From assembly GCA_003523225.1 (NCBI GenBank), contig DPGK01000005.1, forward strand, positions 1-5,800: a stretch of 5,800 nucleotides of DNA, read 5' to 3'. The DNA is from Clostridiales bacterium. GTDB lineage: Bacteria > Bacillota > Clostridia > Oscillospirales > CAG-272. Of this stretch, positions 1 to 5,743 are shown one piece after another. The notes under the pieces were generated by a model. The model worked only from the letters and a program-made list of their open reading frames with translations, searched no databases and was not told the origin of the DNA. The position numbers and the translations under genes are program-made. Every line of letters starts with the position of its first letter. The first letter of the stretch is position 1.

Positions 1-43
1 TTTGTCCTCCTCATCCTCTTCCCCAGCGTGGGAAGATGATGAG
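1..43 (-). repeat. Hairpin repeat at left end, inverted relative to the right-end repeat
   Basis: Bases 10-23 pair with 30-43 in a 14-bp stem with a single mismatch (C16/T37) and a 6-base loop (24-29). Read on the minus strand the segment ends in ATGAGGAGGACAAA, identical over 14 bases to the right end of the window. The loop region CCAGCG also recurs in the right-end element (5753-5758). No T-run flanks the stem on either side, so it is a poor intrinsic terminator. It looks like a short or deleted copy of the same intergenic repeat family as 5744-5800. Confidence 0.55.
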
Positions 44-110
44 AATTACAGTTCAATATTGCACATCATCCGGTGCGTAAAACACATTTTTTATCATATT
101 GAATATCAGA

Positions 111-138
111 CACACTCGGGGATGTATTCCCGGGTGTG
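111..138. other. Strong hairpin in the upstream non-coding region
   Basis: Bases 111-122 pair with 127-138 around a TGTA loop: 12 bp, of which two are G-T pairs. It is GC-rich inside an otherwise AT-rich stretch and lies about 68 bases upstream of the promoter -35 box. There is no T-tract after it on either strand, so a classical terminator is not well supported. It could be the 3' end of an upstream transcript or a regulatory site. The rest of 44-200 shows no open frame or other feature that I can support. Confidence 0.35.
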
Positions 139-205
139 ATATAAGCATTGCAAGGTGCATAATTGGGGATGAGTTTTTATTTAACAATATTTTATCTTTC
201 GACAA

Positions 206-234
206 TTGATTTTTGCATATCTATGTAGTATAAT
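206..234 (+). promoter_or_regulatory. Sigma-A-type promoter for the rnf operon
   Basis: A -35 box TTGATT (206-211, 4 of 6 matches to TTGACA) and a perfect -10 box TATAAT (229-234) are separated by exactly 17 bases. The surrounding DNA is strongly AT-rich, including an UP-like stretch at 176-198. A start of transcription near 241 would give a 5' leader of roughly 40 bases before the first candidate rnfC start. It is the only good promoter seen, and the six genes downstream are closely packed, so it probably drives them all. Confidence 0.7.
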
Positions 235-267
235 ATTTTAAATATAAAATTTATGCGTTTATTTTCT

Positions 268-274
268 GAAAGGA
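268..274 (+). promoter_or_regulatory. Ribosome binding site for rnfC
   Basis: GAAAGGA lies 6 bases before TTG at 281 and 27 bases before ATG at 302. The spacing favours the TTG start. However, bases 274-278 and 283-287 (ACGGC/GCCGT) can form a 5-bp hairpin with a TTTT loop. If formed, this would cover the TTG and shorten the effective distance to the ATG to about 14 bases. Confidence 0.5.
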
Positions 275-280
275 CGGCTT

Positions 281-1615
281 TTGCCGTTTGGTAGTTTTGG
301 TATGTTTTATACCTTCAAGGGCGGGACGCGCGTCCGCGAATACAAAAACACGCGCGCGCTGGCGGTGGTCGATCTGCCCGCTCCGCCGGTGGTGGAGATA
401 CCGCTTTCCCAGCATATCGGCGTACCGTGTACCCCTACGGTTTCCGCTGGTGACCGGGTCCTGCGCGGTCAGCTTATAGGCGAGGTCCCGGCGGGACTGG
501 GATGTCCGGTCCACTCAAGCGTTTCGGGCACGGTGAAGGCGATAAGCTCACGCGTCGGCGTACAGGGGCGTCCTGTGCCCACGATAATTATTGAAAACGA
601 CGGAGAAGGCACTCTGTCGCCCGATGTCGTTCCGTTTTCAAAGCGGCTTGGCGATACCTCGCCGGAGGAGATCGTCGATGTTATCCGCCGCGCCGGAATA
701 TCCGGCATGGGCGGCGCGACCTTCCCCACCTGGGCAAAGCTCTCGGGTGCTATCGGCAAGGTGAACAGGCTCATCATCAACTGCGCCGAGTGCGAGCCTT
801 TCATCACCGTGAACCACCGGCTGATGCTTGAGCATCCCGAGGAGCTGGTCGGGGGCGCAAAAATACTTCTGCGCGCGCTGGGGCTTCCCTCGGGAGATAT
901 AGCCATCGAGGACAACAAGCTCAACGCCGCCGACCGTGTTGCCGCCGAGATAGGGGAAAGCCCGCTTCTGAATGTAAGGCTTATGCGCACAAAATATCCG
1001 CAGGGCGACGAACGTCAGCTTATATTTGCGCTGACGGGGCGCGAGGTGCCGGAGGGCAAGCTGCCCGCCGACGTGGGCTGTGTGGTCTTTAATGCCGAGA
1101 CCTGCTCCGCCATATACCGCGCCTTTGCCGAGGGAATGCCTCTCATTGAGCGGTGCGTTACCGTGGACGGCGACTGCGTGCGTGAGCCAAAGAATCTGCG
1201 CGTTCCGCTCGGCACTCCGGTGCGCAGCCTGATAGAATTCTGCGGCGGACTTGTGCGCACTCCCTTCAAGCTGATAAACGGCGGTCCTATGATGGGCGCG
1301 GCGACCTGGGATTTTGACGCTCCCGTCACAAAGGGAACATCGGCTATTCTGGTGTTTTCCGAAGAGTTCGCGGCGATGAAGGACGATTTTGCCTGCATTC
1401 GCTGCGGCAGATGCGTCAAGAACTGCCCCATGCATCTTATGCCGGTGTATCTTGCGCAGTACGCGATGGCGGGGAATTACGATGAGACGGCAAAGCTGCA
1501 CGTAATGAGCTGTGTCGAGTGCGGCACCTGCTCCTACAACTGCCCCGGCAATGTTCCCATAGTGCAGTACATACGCGTCGCAAAGGGCGCTGTCAGAAGC
1601 AAGGGGAAAAAATGA
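281..1615 (+). CDS. rnfC: Rnf complex subunit RnfC (NADH-side FMN/iron-sulfur subunit)
   Basis: RnfC is the peripheral cytoplasmic subunit where NAD+ is reduced (or NADH oxidised). At 444 residues it is a normal clostridial length. Visible in order are an N-terminal barrel-sandwich region starting at TFKGG (11-15), a Complex I 51-kDa-like FMN/NADH domain with GMGGATFPT (142-150) and NCAECEPFIT (168-177), an SLBB-type segment (about 293-325), and two [4Fe-4S] motifs: C372/C375/C378/C382 and C411/C414/C417/C421. First gene of the operon, about 40 bases after the predicted transcription start. Start choice is uncertain. TTG at 281 has a well-spaced GAAAGGA, while ATG at 302 gives MFYTFKGG, which matches where family members usually begin. 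The residues after FKGG are TRVRE where I recall His-Pro in most relatives. Identity is certain; only the first seven residues are in doubt. Confidence 0.97.
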   Translation: MPFGSFGMFYTFKGGTRVREYKNTRALAVVDLPAPPVVEIPLSQHIGVPCTPTVSAGDRVLRGQLIGEVPAGLGCPVHSSVSGTVKAISSRVGVQGRPVPTIIIENDGEGTLSPDVVPFSKRLGDTSPEEIVDVIRRAGISGMGGATFPTWAKLSGAIGKVNRLIINCAECEPFITVNHRLMLEHPEELVGGAKILLRALGLPSGDIAIEDNKLNAADRVAAEIGESPLLNVRLMRTKYPQGDERQLIFALTGREVPEGKLPADVGCVVFNAETCSAIYRAFAEGMPLIERCVTVDGDCVREPKNLRVPLGTPVRSLIEFCGGLVRTPFKLINGGPMMGAATWDFDAPVTKGTSAILVFSEEFAAMKDDFACIRCGRCVKNCPMHLMPVYLAQYAMAGNYDETAKLHVMSCVECGTCSYNCPGNVPIVQYIRVAKGAVRSKGKK

Positions 1616-1659
1616 CCCGTGCCATGCTATCATATTTATTAACAGGTAACAAGCAATGA
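1612..1659 (+). CDS. 15-codon ORF bridging rnfC and rnfD, possible translational coupling peptide
   Basis: ATG at 1612 overlaps the rnfC stop (ATGA, 1612-1615) and its own TGA (1657-1659) overlaps the rnfD ATG (ATGA, 1656-1659). It reads MTRAMLSYLLTGNKQ in a frame different from both neighbours. AAGGGG (1601-1606) sits 5 bases before its ATG, whereas rnfD has only a weak AGG before it. The arrangement would let ribosomes finishing rnfC re-engage, translate 15 codons and hand over to rnfD. It uses TTA twice and CTA once for leucine, codons that look uncommon in the neighbouring genes. No known peptide is recognised. It may equally be chance, since a 48-base open frame is short. Confidence 0.35.
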   Translation: MTRAMLSYLLTGNKQ

Positions 1660-2693
1660 ATCAACAAGTCGGATATCCCGAACGGCTTACGGCTTCGCCG
1701 TCGCCGCACATAAAGCATACAGATACGACCCGCTCCATAATGCTTGACGTTATCATCGCGCTGCTTCCGGCGCTTGGGTGGGGAGTGTACGTTTTCGGAC
1801 CGCGCGCACTGGTGGTGGTGCTTATCTCGGTTGCCTCGTCGGTGCTTTTTGAGTATCTGGTAAGGCTCATTCTGCGCCGTCCCTGCACGGTAGGCGACCT
1901 TTCCGCCGTTGTGACCGGTCTGCTTCTGGGGCTTAACCTCCCCTCGGCAGTCTCGTACTGGATCCCCATTGTCGGCGCTTTCTTTGCCATCGTGGTGGTA
2001 AAGCAGCTTTTCGGCGGAATAGGAAAGAACTTTCTTAACCCTGCGCTTGCGGGGCGTGCGTTCCTGTTCGCGTGGCCGGAGGAAATGACCTCCTTCCCCG
2101 CGCCGTTTGAACGTCTTGACTGGCGCGTCTTCTCCTTTGCGGGCAGCTCTGACGCCATAGCGCAGGCAACGCCTCTTGCCGCGTACAAAACGGGCGCGGT
2201 TCCGGACGTCTCCACGCTTGATCTGTTTCTGGGACGCTGTGCCGGGTCTATCGGAGAAATTTCAGCCGTACTGCTGATAGCGGGCGGTATCTACCTTCTT
2301 TGCCGTAAGGTCATCACCTGGCATATTCCGGCTGCCTACATAGGGACTGTGGCACTTCTGACGCTTATCTTCCCCAAAACCGAGGTTGCGTTTTCCTTCA
2401 TGCTCGGCGAGCTGGTGTCAGGCGGACTGATGCTCGGCGCAATATTCATGGCGACCGACTACACGACCTCCCCGGTAACTGCCAAGGGCAGGCTCATCTT
2501 CGGAGTCGGCTGCGGCTGTGTGACCGTCTTTATACGCTATTTCGGCGGCTACAATGAGGGCGTATCCTTTGCCATACTTATGATGAATATGCTGGTGTAC
2601 TACATCGACCGGTTTACCGCGCCGCGTGTTTTCGGCACGAAGCCGCGCCGTATGTTCGCCGGAAAGCGGAAGGAAGGAGGAGCGGAAAAATGA
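1656..2693 (+). CDS. rnfD: Rnf complex membrane subunit RnfD (covalent FMN carrier)
   Basis: RnfD is an integral membrane subunit of the RnfD/NqrB family that carries a covalently bound FMN and probably takes part in ion translocation. The 345 residues contain about nine or ten hydrophobic segments (among them about 28-45, 51-74, 102-118, 201-217, 223-240, 245-268, 278-296 and 303-318). Family signatures include GGIGKNFLNPAL (120-131) and MATDYTTSPVT (265-275). The flavin site is DAIAQATPL (166-174), with Thr172 the expected attachment residue. The usual Ser/Thr-Gly before Ala-Thr is replaced by Ala-Gln. The ATG lies 40 bases after rnfC and has only a weak AGG (1644-1646) before it. Its last bases overlap rnfG by ATGA. 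The C-terminal tail (about 324-345) is basic and presumably cytoplasmic. Loading of FMN would need an ApbE enzyme encoded elsewhere. Confidence 0.97.
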   Translation: MNQQVGYPERLTASPSPHIKHTDTTRSIMLDVIIALLPALGWGVYVFGPRALVVVLISVASSVLFEYLVRLILRRPCTVGDLSAVVTGLLLGLNLPSAVSYWIPIVGAFFAIVVVKQLFGGIGKNFLNPALAGRAFLFAWPEEMTSFPAPFERLDWRVFSFAGSSDAIAQATPLAAYKTGAVPDVSTLDLFLGRCAGSIGEISAVLLIAGGIYLLCRKVITWHIPAAYIGTVALLTLIFPKTEVAFSFMLGELVSGGLMLGAIFMATDYTTSPVTAKGRLIFGVGCGCVTVFIRYFGGYNEGVSFAILMMNMLVYYIDRFTAPRVFGTKPRRMFAGKRKEGGAEK

Positions 2694-3295
2694 GTGAAGA
2701 AAAAACTTCCTCCGCCGTGTCGGAAAAGGACGGATCCACAGCAAAACGCATCATCCGCATCGTAGCATCGCTTACCGTTGTCTGCATTTGCGTTGCCCTT
2801 GCGGTCTCGGCGTCCTATTCGCTTACCCGTGACCGGATAGAAGAACAAAGGCTTGAAACCGAGCGCGCCGCGATCGCCGCGGTGTTCGGCGCGGAGGATA
2901 TAACCTACCGCACGCTTGAGGACGTTCCCTCGGATGTAAGCGCGATCTTTGAGGTCAGCGACCGCGACGGAAATGTCTGCGGCTATGCGGTATCGGTGTC
3001 CCCGTCCGGATTCGGCGGAAATATTGATATGATAGTCGGCATAGCTGCCGACGGACGGATGGTGGGCGTTAATATCACGTCGCTTTCCGAAACACCCGGT
3101 CTTGGCAGCCGCGTCGCCGACTCAGGGTATCTGGCTCAGTACACAGGTCTTGGCGGAGACAAGCTGACGCTCGGTGTGGACGTTGACGCCATATCCGGAG
3201 CTACGATATCCTCCCGCTCGGTGCTTTCGGGAGTAAACCGCGCCCTTGCCGCGGCGGCGACCATGGGGCTTTGCGGCTCAGAAGCGGGGGAATGA
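2690..3295 (+). CDS. rnfG: Rnf complex subunit RnfG (covalent FMN-binding protein)
   Basis: RnfG is a single-span membrane protein whose FMN-binding domain lies outside the cytoplasmic membrane and carries a covalent FMN in the Rnf electron path. The 201 residues comprise a short charged N-terminus, one membrane segment (about 20-44), a short charged helix (46-60) and an FMN_bind domain (about 94-190). Signatures are GFGGNIDMIVG (107-117), SETPGLGSR (133-141) and the flavinylation motif DAISGAT (166-172), with Thr172 as the phosphoester-linked residue. This motif matches the ApbE recognition consensus fully, in contrast to the one in RnfD. The ATG overlaps the rnfD stop as ATGA, and a strong AAGGAGG (2674-2680) precedes it by 9 bases, so coupling is likely. 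The length is typical for clostridial RnfG. Confidence 0.97.
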   Translation: MSEEKTSSAVSEKDGSTAKRIIRIVASLTVVCICVALAVSASYSLTRDRIEEQRLETERAAIAAVFGAEDITYRTLEDVPSDVSAIFEVSDRDGNVCGYAVSVSPSGFGGNIDMIVGIAADGRMVGVNITSLSETPGLGSRVADSGYLAQYTGLGGDKLTLGVDVDAISGATISSRSVLSGVNRALAAAATMGLCGSEAGE

Positions 3296-3300
3296 GGAGG
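3294..3300 (+). promoter_or_regulatory. Ribosome binding site deciding the rnfE start
   Basis: GAGGAGG overlaps the rnfG stop codon (TGA, 3293-3295). It is only 1 base from ATG 3302 but 7 bases from ATG 3308, which favours the second ATG as the start of rnfE. The same design, TGA followed directly by GGAGG, recurs before rnfB (4750-4757). Confidence 0.75.
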
Positions 3301-3307
3301 CATGGCT

Positions 3308-4153
3308 ATGACCGAAGAAGAAATTGAAAAAAAGCTGCGTGAATCCATGAAGGAGTCCGAAGCGGAAAAGTCAGCCTTCGGAGCTGGTGATGACGAGCGC
3401 AAAACCAATCTCGGCGCGGTGTACGGCAATGCCGAGACGGAAAATATGCTCAGGAATCCGCAAAGCGGCAGAAAAAAGCCCTCTGTTCCGCCATTTCTGC
3501 GCAAGGTGGGCAAGCTGCTGCGCGATGGTATTATCGACAACAACCCGGTGCTGGTGCAGCTGCTTGGTATGTGCTCCACGCTTGCCACGACCACCTCGGT
3601 GAAAAACGCACTCGGAATGGGTGTCGCCACCTCGGCGGTGCTTATCTGCTCAAACATAATGATATCCCTTCTGCGCCGGCTGATCCCCAAGGAGGTCAGA
3701 ATTGCCGCTTACGTGGTGATAATCTCCGGCTTTGTGACGGCGGTCGAGCTGCTGATGAAGGCTTACCTGCCCGACCTTTACAATTCGCTCGGAATCTTCA
3801 TCCCCCTTATCGTTGTAAACTGCATAATCCTTGCACGCGCCGAGTCCTTCGCTTCGAAAAACCGCGTTCTGCCCTCGTTGATAGACGCTATCGGCATGGG
3901 GCTGGGCTACACAATGGCGCTTCTGCTGCTTGCATCTGTGCGTGAGATACTCGGTGCGGGAACCTTCTGCGGATATCCCGTGTTCGGTGAGGGCTATTCT
4001 CCCGCCGTGATATTCATTCTGCCTGCCGGAGCGTTCCTTACGCTGGGCTTTATTCTGGCGGTGGTGCAGAAGCTGCGCAACTCCGCCGATGACCGCGCGC
4101 GTCTGCGCCGGCTGTCCGATATCGGCGGAAAAACGGGAGGTGCAGAGCAATGA
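3308..4153 (+). CDS. rnfE: Rnf complex membrane subunit RnfE with long N-terminal extension
   Basis: RnfE is one of two homologous six-span membrane subunits (with RnfA) that hold a shared iron-sulfur cluster within the membrane and help drive ion pumping. From ATG 3308 it has 281 residues, against roughly 200-230 usual for the family. The excess is a hydrophilic, charged N-terminus of about 62 residues rich in Glu, Lys and Ser. The conserved core then begins near FLRKVGKLL, followed by NPVLVQLLGMC. Cys89 (GMCSTLA) and Cys172 (VVNCIIL) match the conserved cluster ligands. The segment YNSLGIFIPLIVVNC parallels YSSLGIYLPLITTNC in RnfA. ATG 3302 would add two residues but sits too close to the ribosome site. 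An internal ATG at 3446 has only a weak GAGACGG before it and would still leave about 15 extra residues. The stop overlaps the rnfA start by ATGA. Confidence 0.95.
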   Translation: MTEEEIEKKLRESMKESEAEKSAFGAGDDERKTNLGAVYGNAETENMLRNPQSGRKKPSVPPFLRKVGKLLRDGIIDNNPVLVQLLGMCSTLATTTSVKNALGMGVATSAVLICSNIMISLLRRLIPKEVRIAAYVVIISGFVTAVELLMKAYLPDLYNSLGIFIPLIVVNCIILARAESFASKNRVLPSLIDAIGMGLGYTMALLLLASVREILGAGTFCGYPVFGEGYSPAVIFILPAGAFLTLGFILAVVQKLRNSADDRARLRRLSDIGGKTGGAEQ

Positions 4154-4752
4154 ATTTTGCCGAACTCAGTTTTACCGACGTGCTGCTGCTGATGATGAGC
4201 GCCGTTCTGGTAGAAAACTTCATCTTTTCAAAGTTTTACGGATGCTGCCCCTTTCTCGGCGTGTCCGACAGTCCCGACAAGGCGCTCGGCATGGGCATGG
4301 CTGTTACCTTTGTAATGACGCTTTCAAGCGCCGTCACATGGGCGGTCTACTACCTGCTTTTGCTGCCGTATGACCTTACATACCTTAAAACGGTTGCGTT
4401 TATTCTGGTCATTGCGTCGCTCGTGCAGCTTATTGAGATGTTCCTGCGCAAGTTTGTTCCGGCGCTTTACAGCTCGCTGGGAATATACCTGCCGCTTATT
4501 ACCACCAACTGTGCGGTGCTCGGCGCGGCGCTTGTCAACATTCAGAAAAACTACGGCTTCCTGCCGTCGGTCTGCTACGGCTTTGCCGCCGGGATCGGCT
4601 TTACACTTGCCATAGTGATCTTTGCAGGAGTCAGATCGCGGCTTGAGATCGCCGACCCGCCCCGCGCATTCAAGGGAATGCCGCTGATACTTATCGCGGC
4701 GGGTCTGCTTGCCATGATCTTCTCGGGCTTTTCGGGAATCAGCTTCTCGTGA
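4150..4752 (+). CDS. rnfA: Rnf complex membrane subunit RnfA
   Basis: RnfA is the partner of RnfE. The two proteins are homologous, are known to sit in the membrane with opposite orientation, and together bind a cluster that relays electrons across the membrane. At 200 residues it is the usual length and almost entirely hydrophobic, with six expected membrane segments. Signatures are VENFIFSKFYGCCPFLGVS (21-39) and YSSLGIYLPLITTNCAVLG (107-125). Cys33 and Cys121 are the likely ligands, and Cys32 beside Cys33 is an extra cysteine. The ATG overlaps the rnfE stop (ATGA) and is preceded by GGGAGG (4135-4140) at 9 bases. Its TGA is part of the ribosome site for rnfB, which starts 10 bases later, so the two should be made together. 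Confidence 0.97.
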   Translation: MNFAELSFTDVLLLMMSAVLVENFIFSKFYGCCPFLGVSDSPDKALGMGMAVTFVMTLSSAVTWAVYYLLLLPYDLTYLKTVAFILVIASLVQLIEMFLRKFVPALYSSLGIYLPLITTNCAVLGAALVNIQKNYGFLPSVCYGFAAGIGFTLAIVIFAGVRSRLEIADPPRAFKGMPLILIAAGLLAMIFSGFSGISFS

Positions 4753-4762
4753 GGAGGCAGAT

Positions 4763-5614
4763 ATGGAAATCAAAGAAATAATCCTGCCTGTTGCGATATT
4801 TGCGGGCATGGGAATAATACTCGGCGTGCTTCTTGCGGTCGCCTCGAAGCTCTTTGAGGTCAAGACCGACCCGCGCGCCGCCGAAATACTTGAGGTCCTG
4901 CCGGGCGCCAACTGCGGCGGCTGCGGTAAGACCGGCTGTGCGGCGCTTGCAGCAGCAATTGCCGCCGGACAGGCGCCCTGCGGGGCGTGCGCCGTGGGCG
5001 GAGCCGAGACGGCAAAGAAGATCGGCGAGATCATGGGAGTGGAGGTCATAGCTCCTATACGCATGAGGGCACAGGTGATGTGCTCCGGCGGAGATCTCCA
5101 CGCGCGCCGAAAATACAACTACGAAGGGCCTCACGACTGTATAGCGGCGGAGCGTCTGGGCGGCGGCGACAAGATATGCCCGAACGGATGCATCGGTCTT
5201 GGCACCTGCGCGGCGGCGTGTCCCTTCCGCGCCATTGAGATAATCGACGGCGTAGCGGTTGTGGACTACCACAAGTGCGAGGGGTGCGGCGTATGCGTCA
5301 GGACCTGCCCGAAGTCGATAATCAGGCTCATTCCTTACGACAGTGCCCACTGGGTCGGGTGCATGACGAAGCTGAAGGGAGCGGAGGTGCGCAAGTTCTG
5401 CGATGTAGGCTGTATTTCCTGCCGCATCTGCGAAAAGAACTGCCCCGCCGGAGCCGTTGCCGTTGACGGCGCGGGAGCTTCCATTGATTACTCCAAGTGC
5501 ATTGGCTGCGGTCTTTGCGAAAGCAAATGCCCGCGTCACATAATATGGCGGGCTGTCCGCCGGGACGGAAATCTTATCATGTCCCGCGGCGGAGAAACGC
5601 CGAAGTCCGAATAA
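4763..5614 (+). CDS. rnfB: Rnf complex subunit RnfB (ferredoxin-accepting iron-sulfur protein)
   Basis: RnfB is the electron entry point from reduced ferredoxin. The 283 residues begin with one membrane segment (about 5-27), followed by an Fe-S domain, LPGANCGGCGKTGC with C51, C54, C59 and C76. Two ferredoxin-like pairs of [4Fe-4S] motifs follow. The first is C139/C143/C149/C153 with C172/C175/C178/C182. The second is C217/C220/C223/C227 with C246/C249/C252/C256. That accounts for five clusters. C107, C126, C200 and C213 are additional cysteines, and clostridial RnfB proteins have been described as carrying more clusters than the proteobacterial form, so a sixth is possible. GAGGAGG (4751-4757) lies 5 bases before the ATG and overlaps the rnfA stop. 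It is the last gene of the operon, with a hairpin terminator beginning 4 bases after its stop. Confidence 0.97.
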   Translation: MEIKEIILPVAIFAGMGIILGVLLAVASKLFEVKTDPRAAEILEVLPGANCGGCGKTGCAALAAAIAAGQAPCGACAVGGAETAKKIGEIMGVEVIAPIRMRAQVMCSGGDLHARRKYNYEGPHDCIAAERLGGGDKICPNGCIGLGTCAAACPFRAIEIIDGVAVVDYHKCEGCGVCVRTCPKSIIRLIPYDSAHWVGCMTKLKGAEVRKFCDVGCISCRICEKNCPAGAVAVDGAGASIDYSKCIGCGLCESKCPRHIIWRAVRRDGNLIMSRGGETPKSE

Positions 5615-5617
5615 ACT

Positions 5618-5650
5618 ATCCCCGTCCGGAGCAATGCCCCGGACGGGGAT
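5618..5650 (+). terminator. Hairpin terminator after rnfB
   Basis: Bases 5618-5629 pair perfectly with 5639-5650 (12 bp, mostly G-C) around a 9-base loop, beginning 4 bases after the rnfB stop. The following bases TGCTTATTGATT are only moderately T-rich, so the signal is a strong stem with a weak tail. Position and stem strength still make this the likely end of the rnf transcript. I see no feature I can support in the next 93 bases (5651-5743). Confidence 0.75.
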
Positions 5651-5743
5651 TGCTTATTGATTCCGTTCCGCATCTGACACGATTGAAAACATCATTAAAC
5701 CGTAGTTCAGGAAGCTGCACTTAAGAATTTGCAGGTACAAAGA

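Noticed and set aside
61..93. GCAC/GTGC hairpin followed by TTTTTT as a terminator of an upstream gene.
   Set aside because: The stem is only 4 bp and about 10 bases separate it from the T-run.
170..187. Possible Rex (NADH-sensing repressor) operator near the promoter, because TTAACAA occurs at 181-187.
   Set aside because: Only one half-site matches. The required opposite half at 170-176 reads TGAGTTT and does not fit, so an AT-rich chance match is more likely.
199..204. TCGACA as the -35 box, a better match to TTGACA than TTGATT.
   Set aside because: It lies 24 bases from the TATAAT box, too far. TTGATT at 206-211 gives the ideal 17.
638..1633. Long minus-strand open frame opposite rnfC (331 codons).
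   Set aside because: It is a shadow of GC-rich codons in rnfC. There is no family similarity in its translation, and the + strand product is unmistakable.
4739..5539. Minus-strand open frame opposite rnfB (266 codons).
   Set aside because: It is composition-driven: low-complexity Ala/Arg-rich translation, with the sense strand encoding a clear iron-sulfur protein.
5497..5724. Small + strand open frame overlapping the end of rnfB and running through the terminator.
   Set aside because: It is out of frame with rnfB, spans the terminator hairpin, has no recognisable domain, and is best explained as a shadow.
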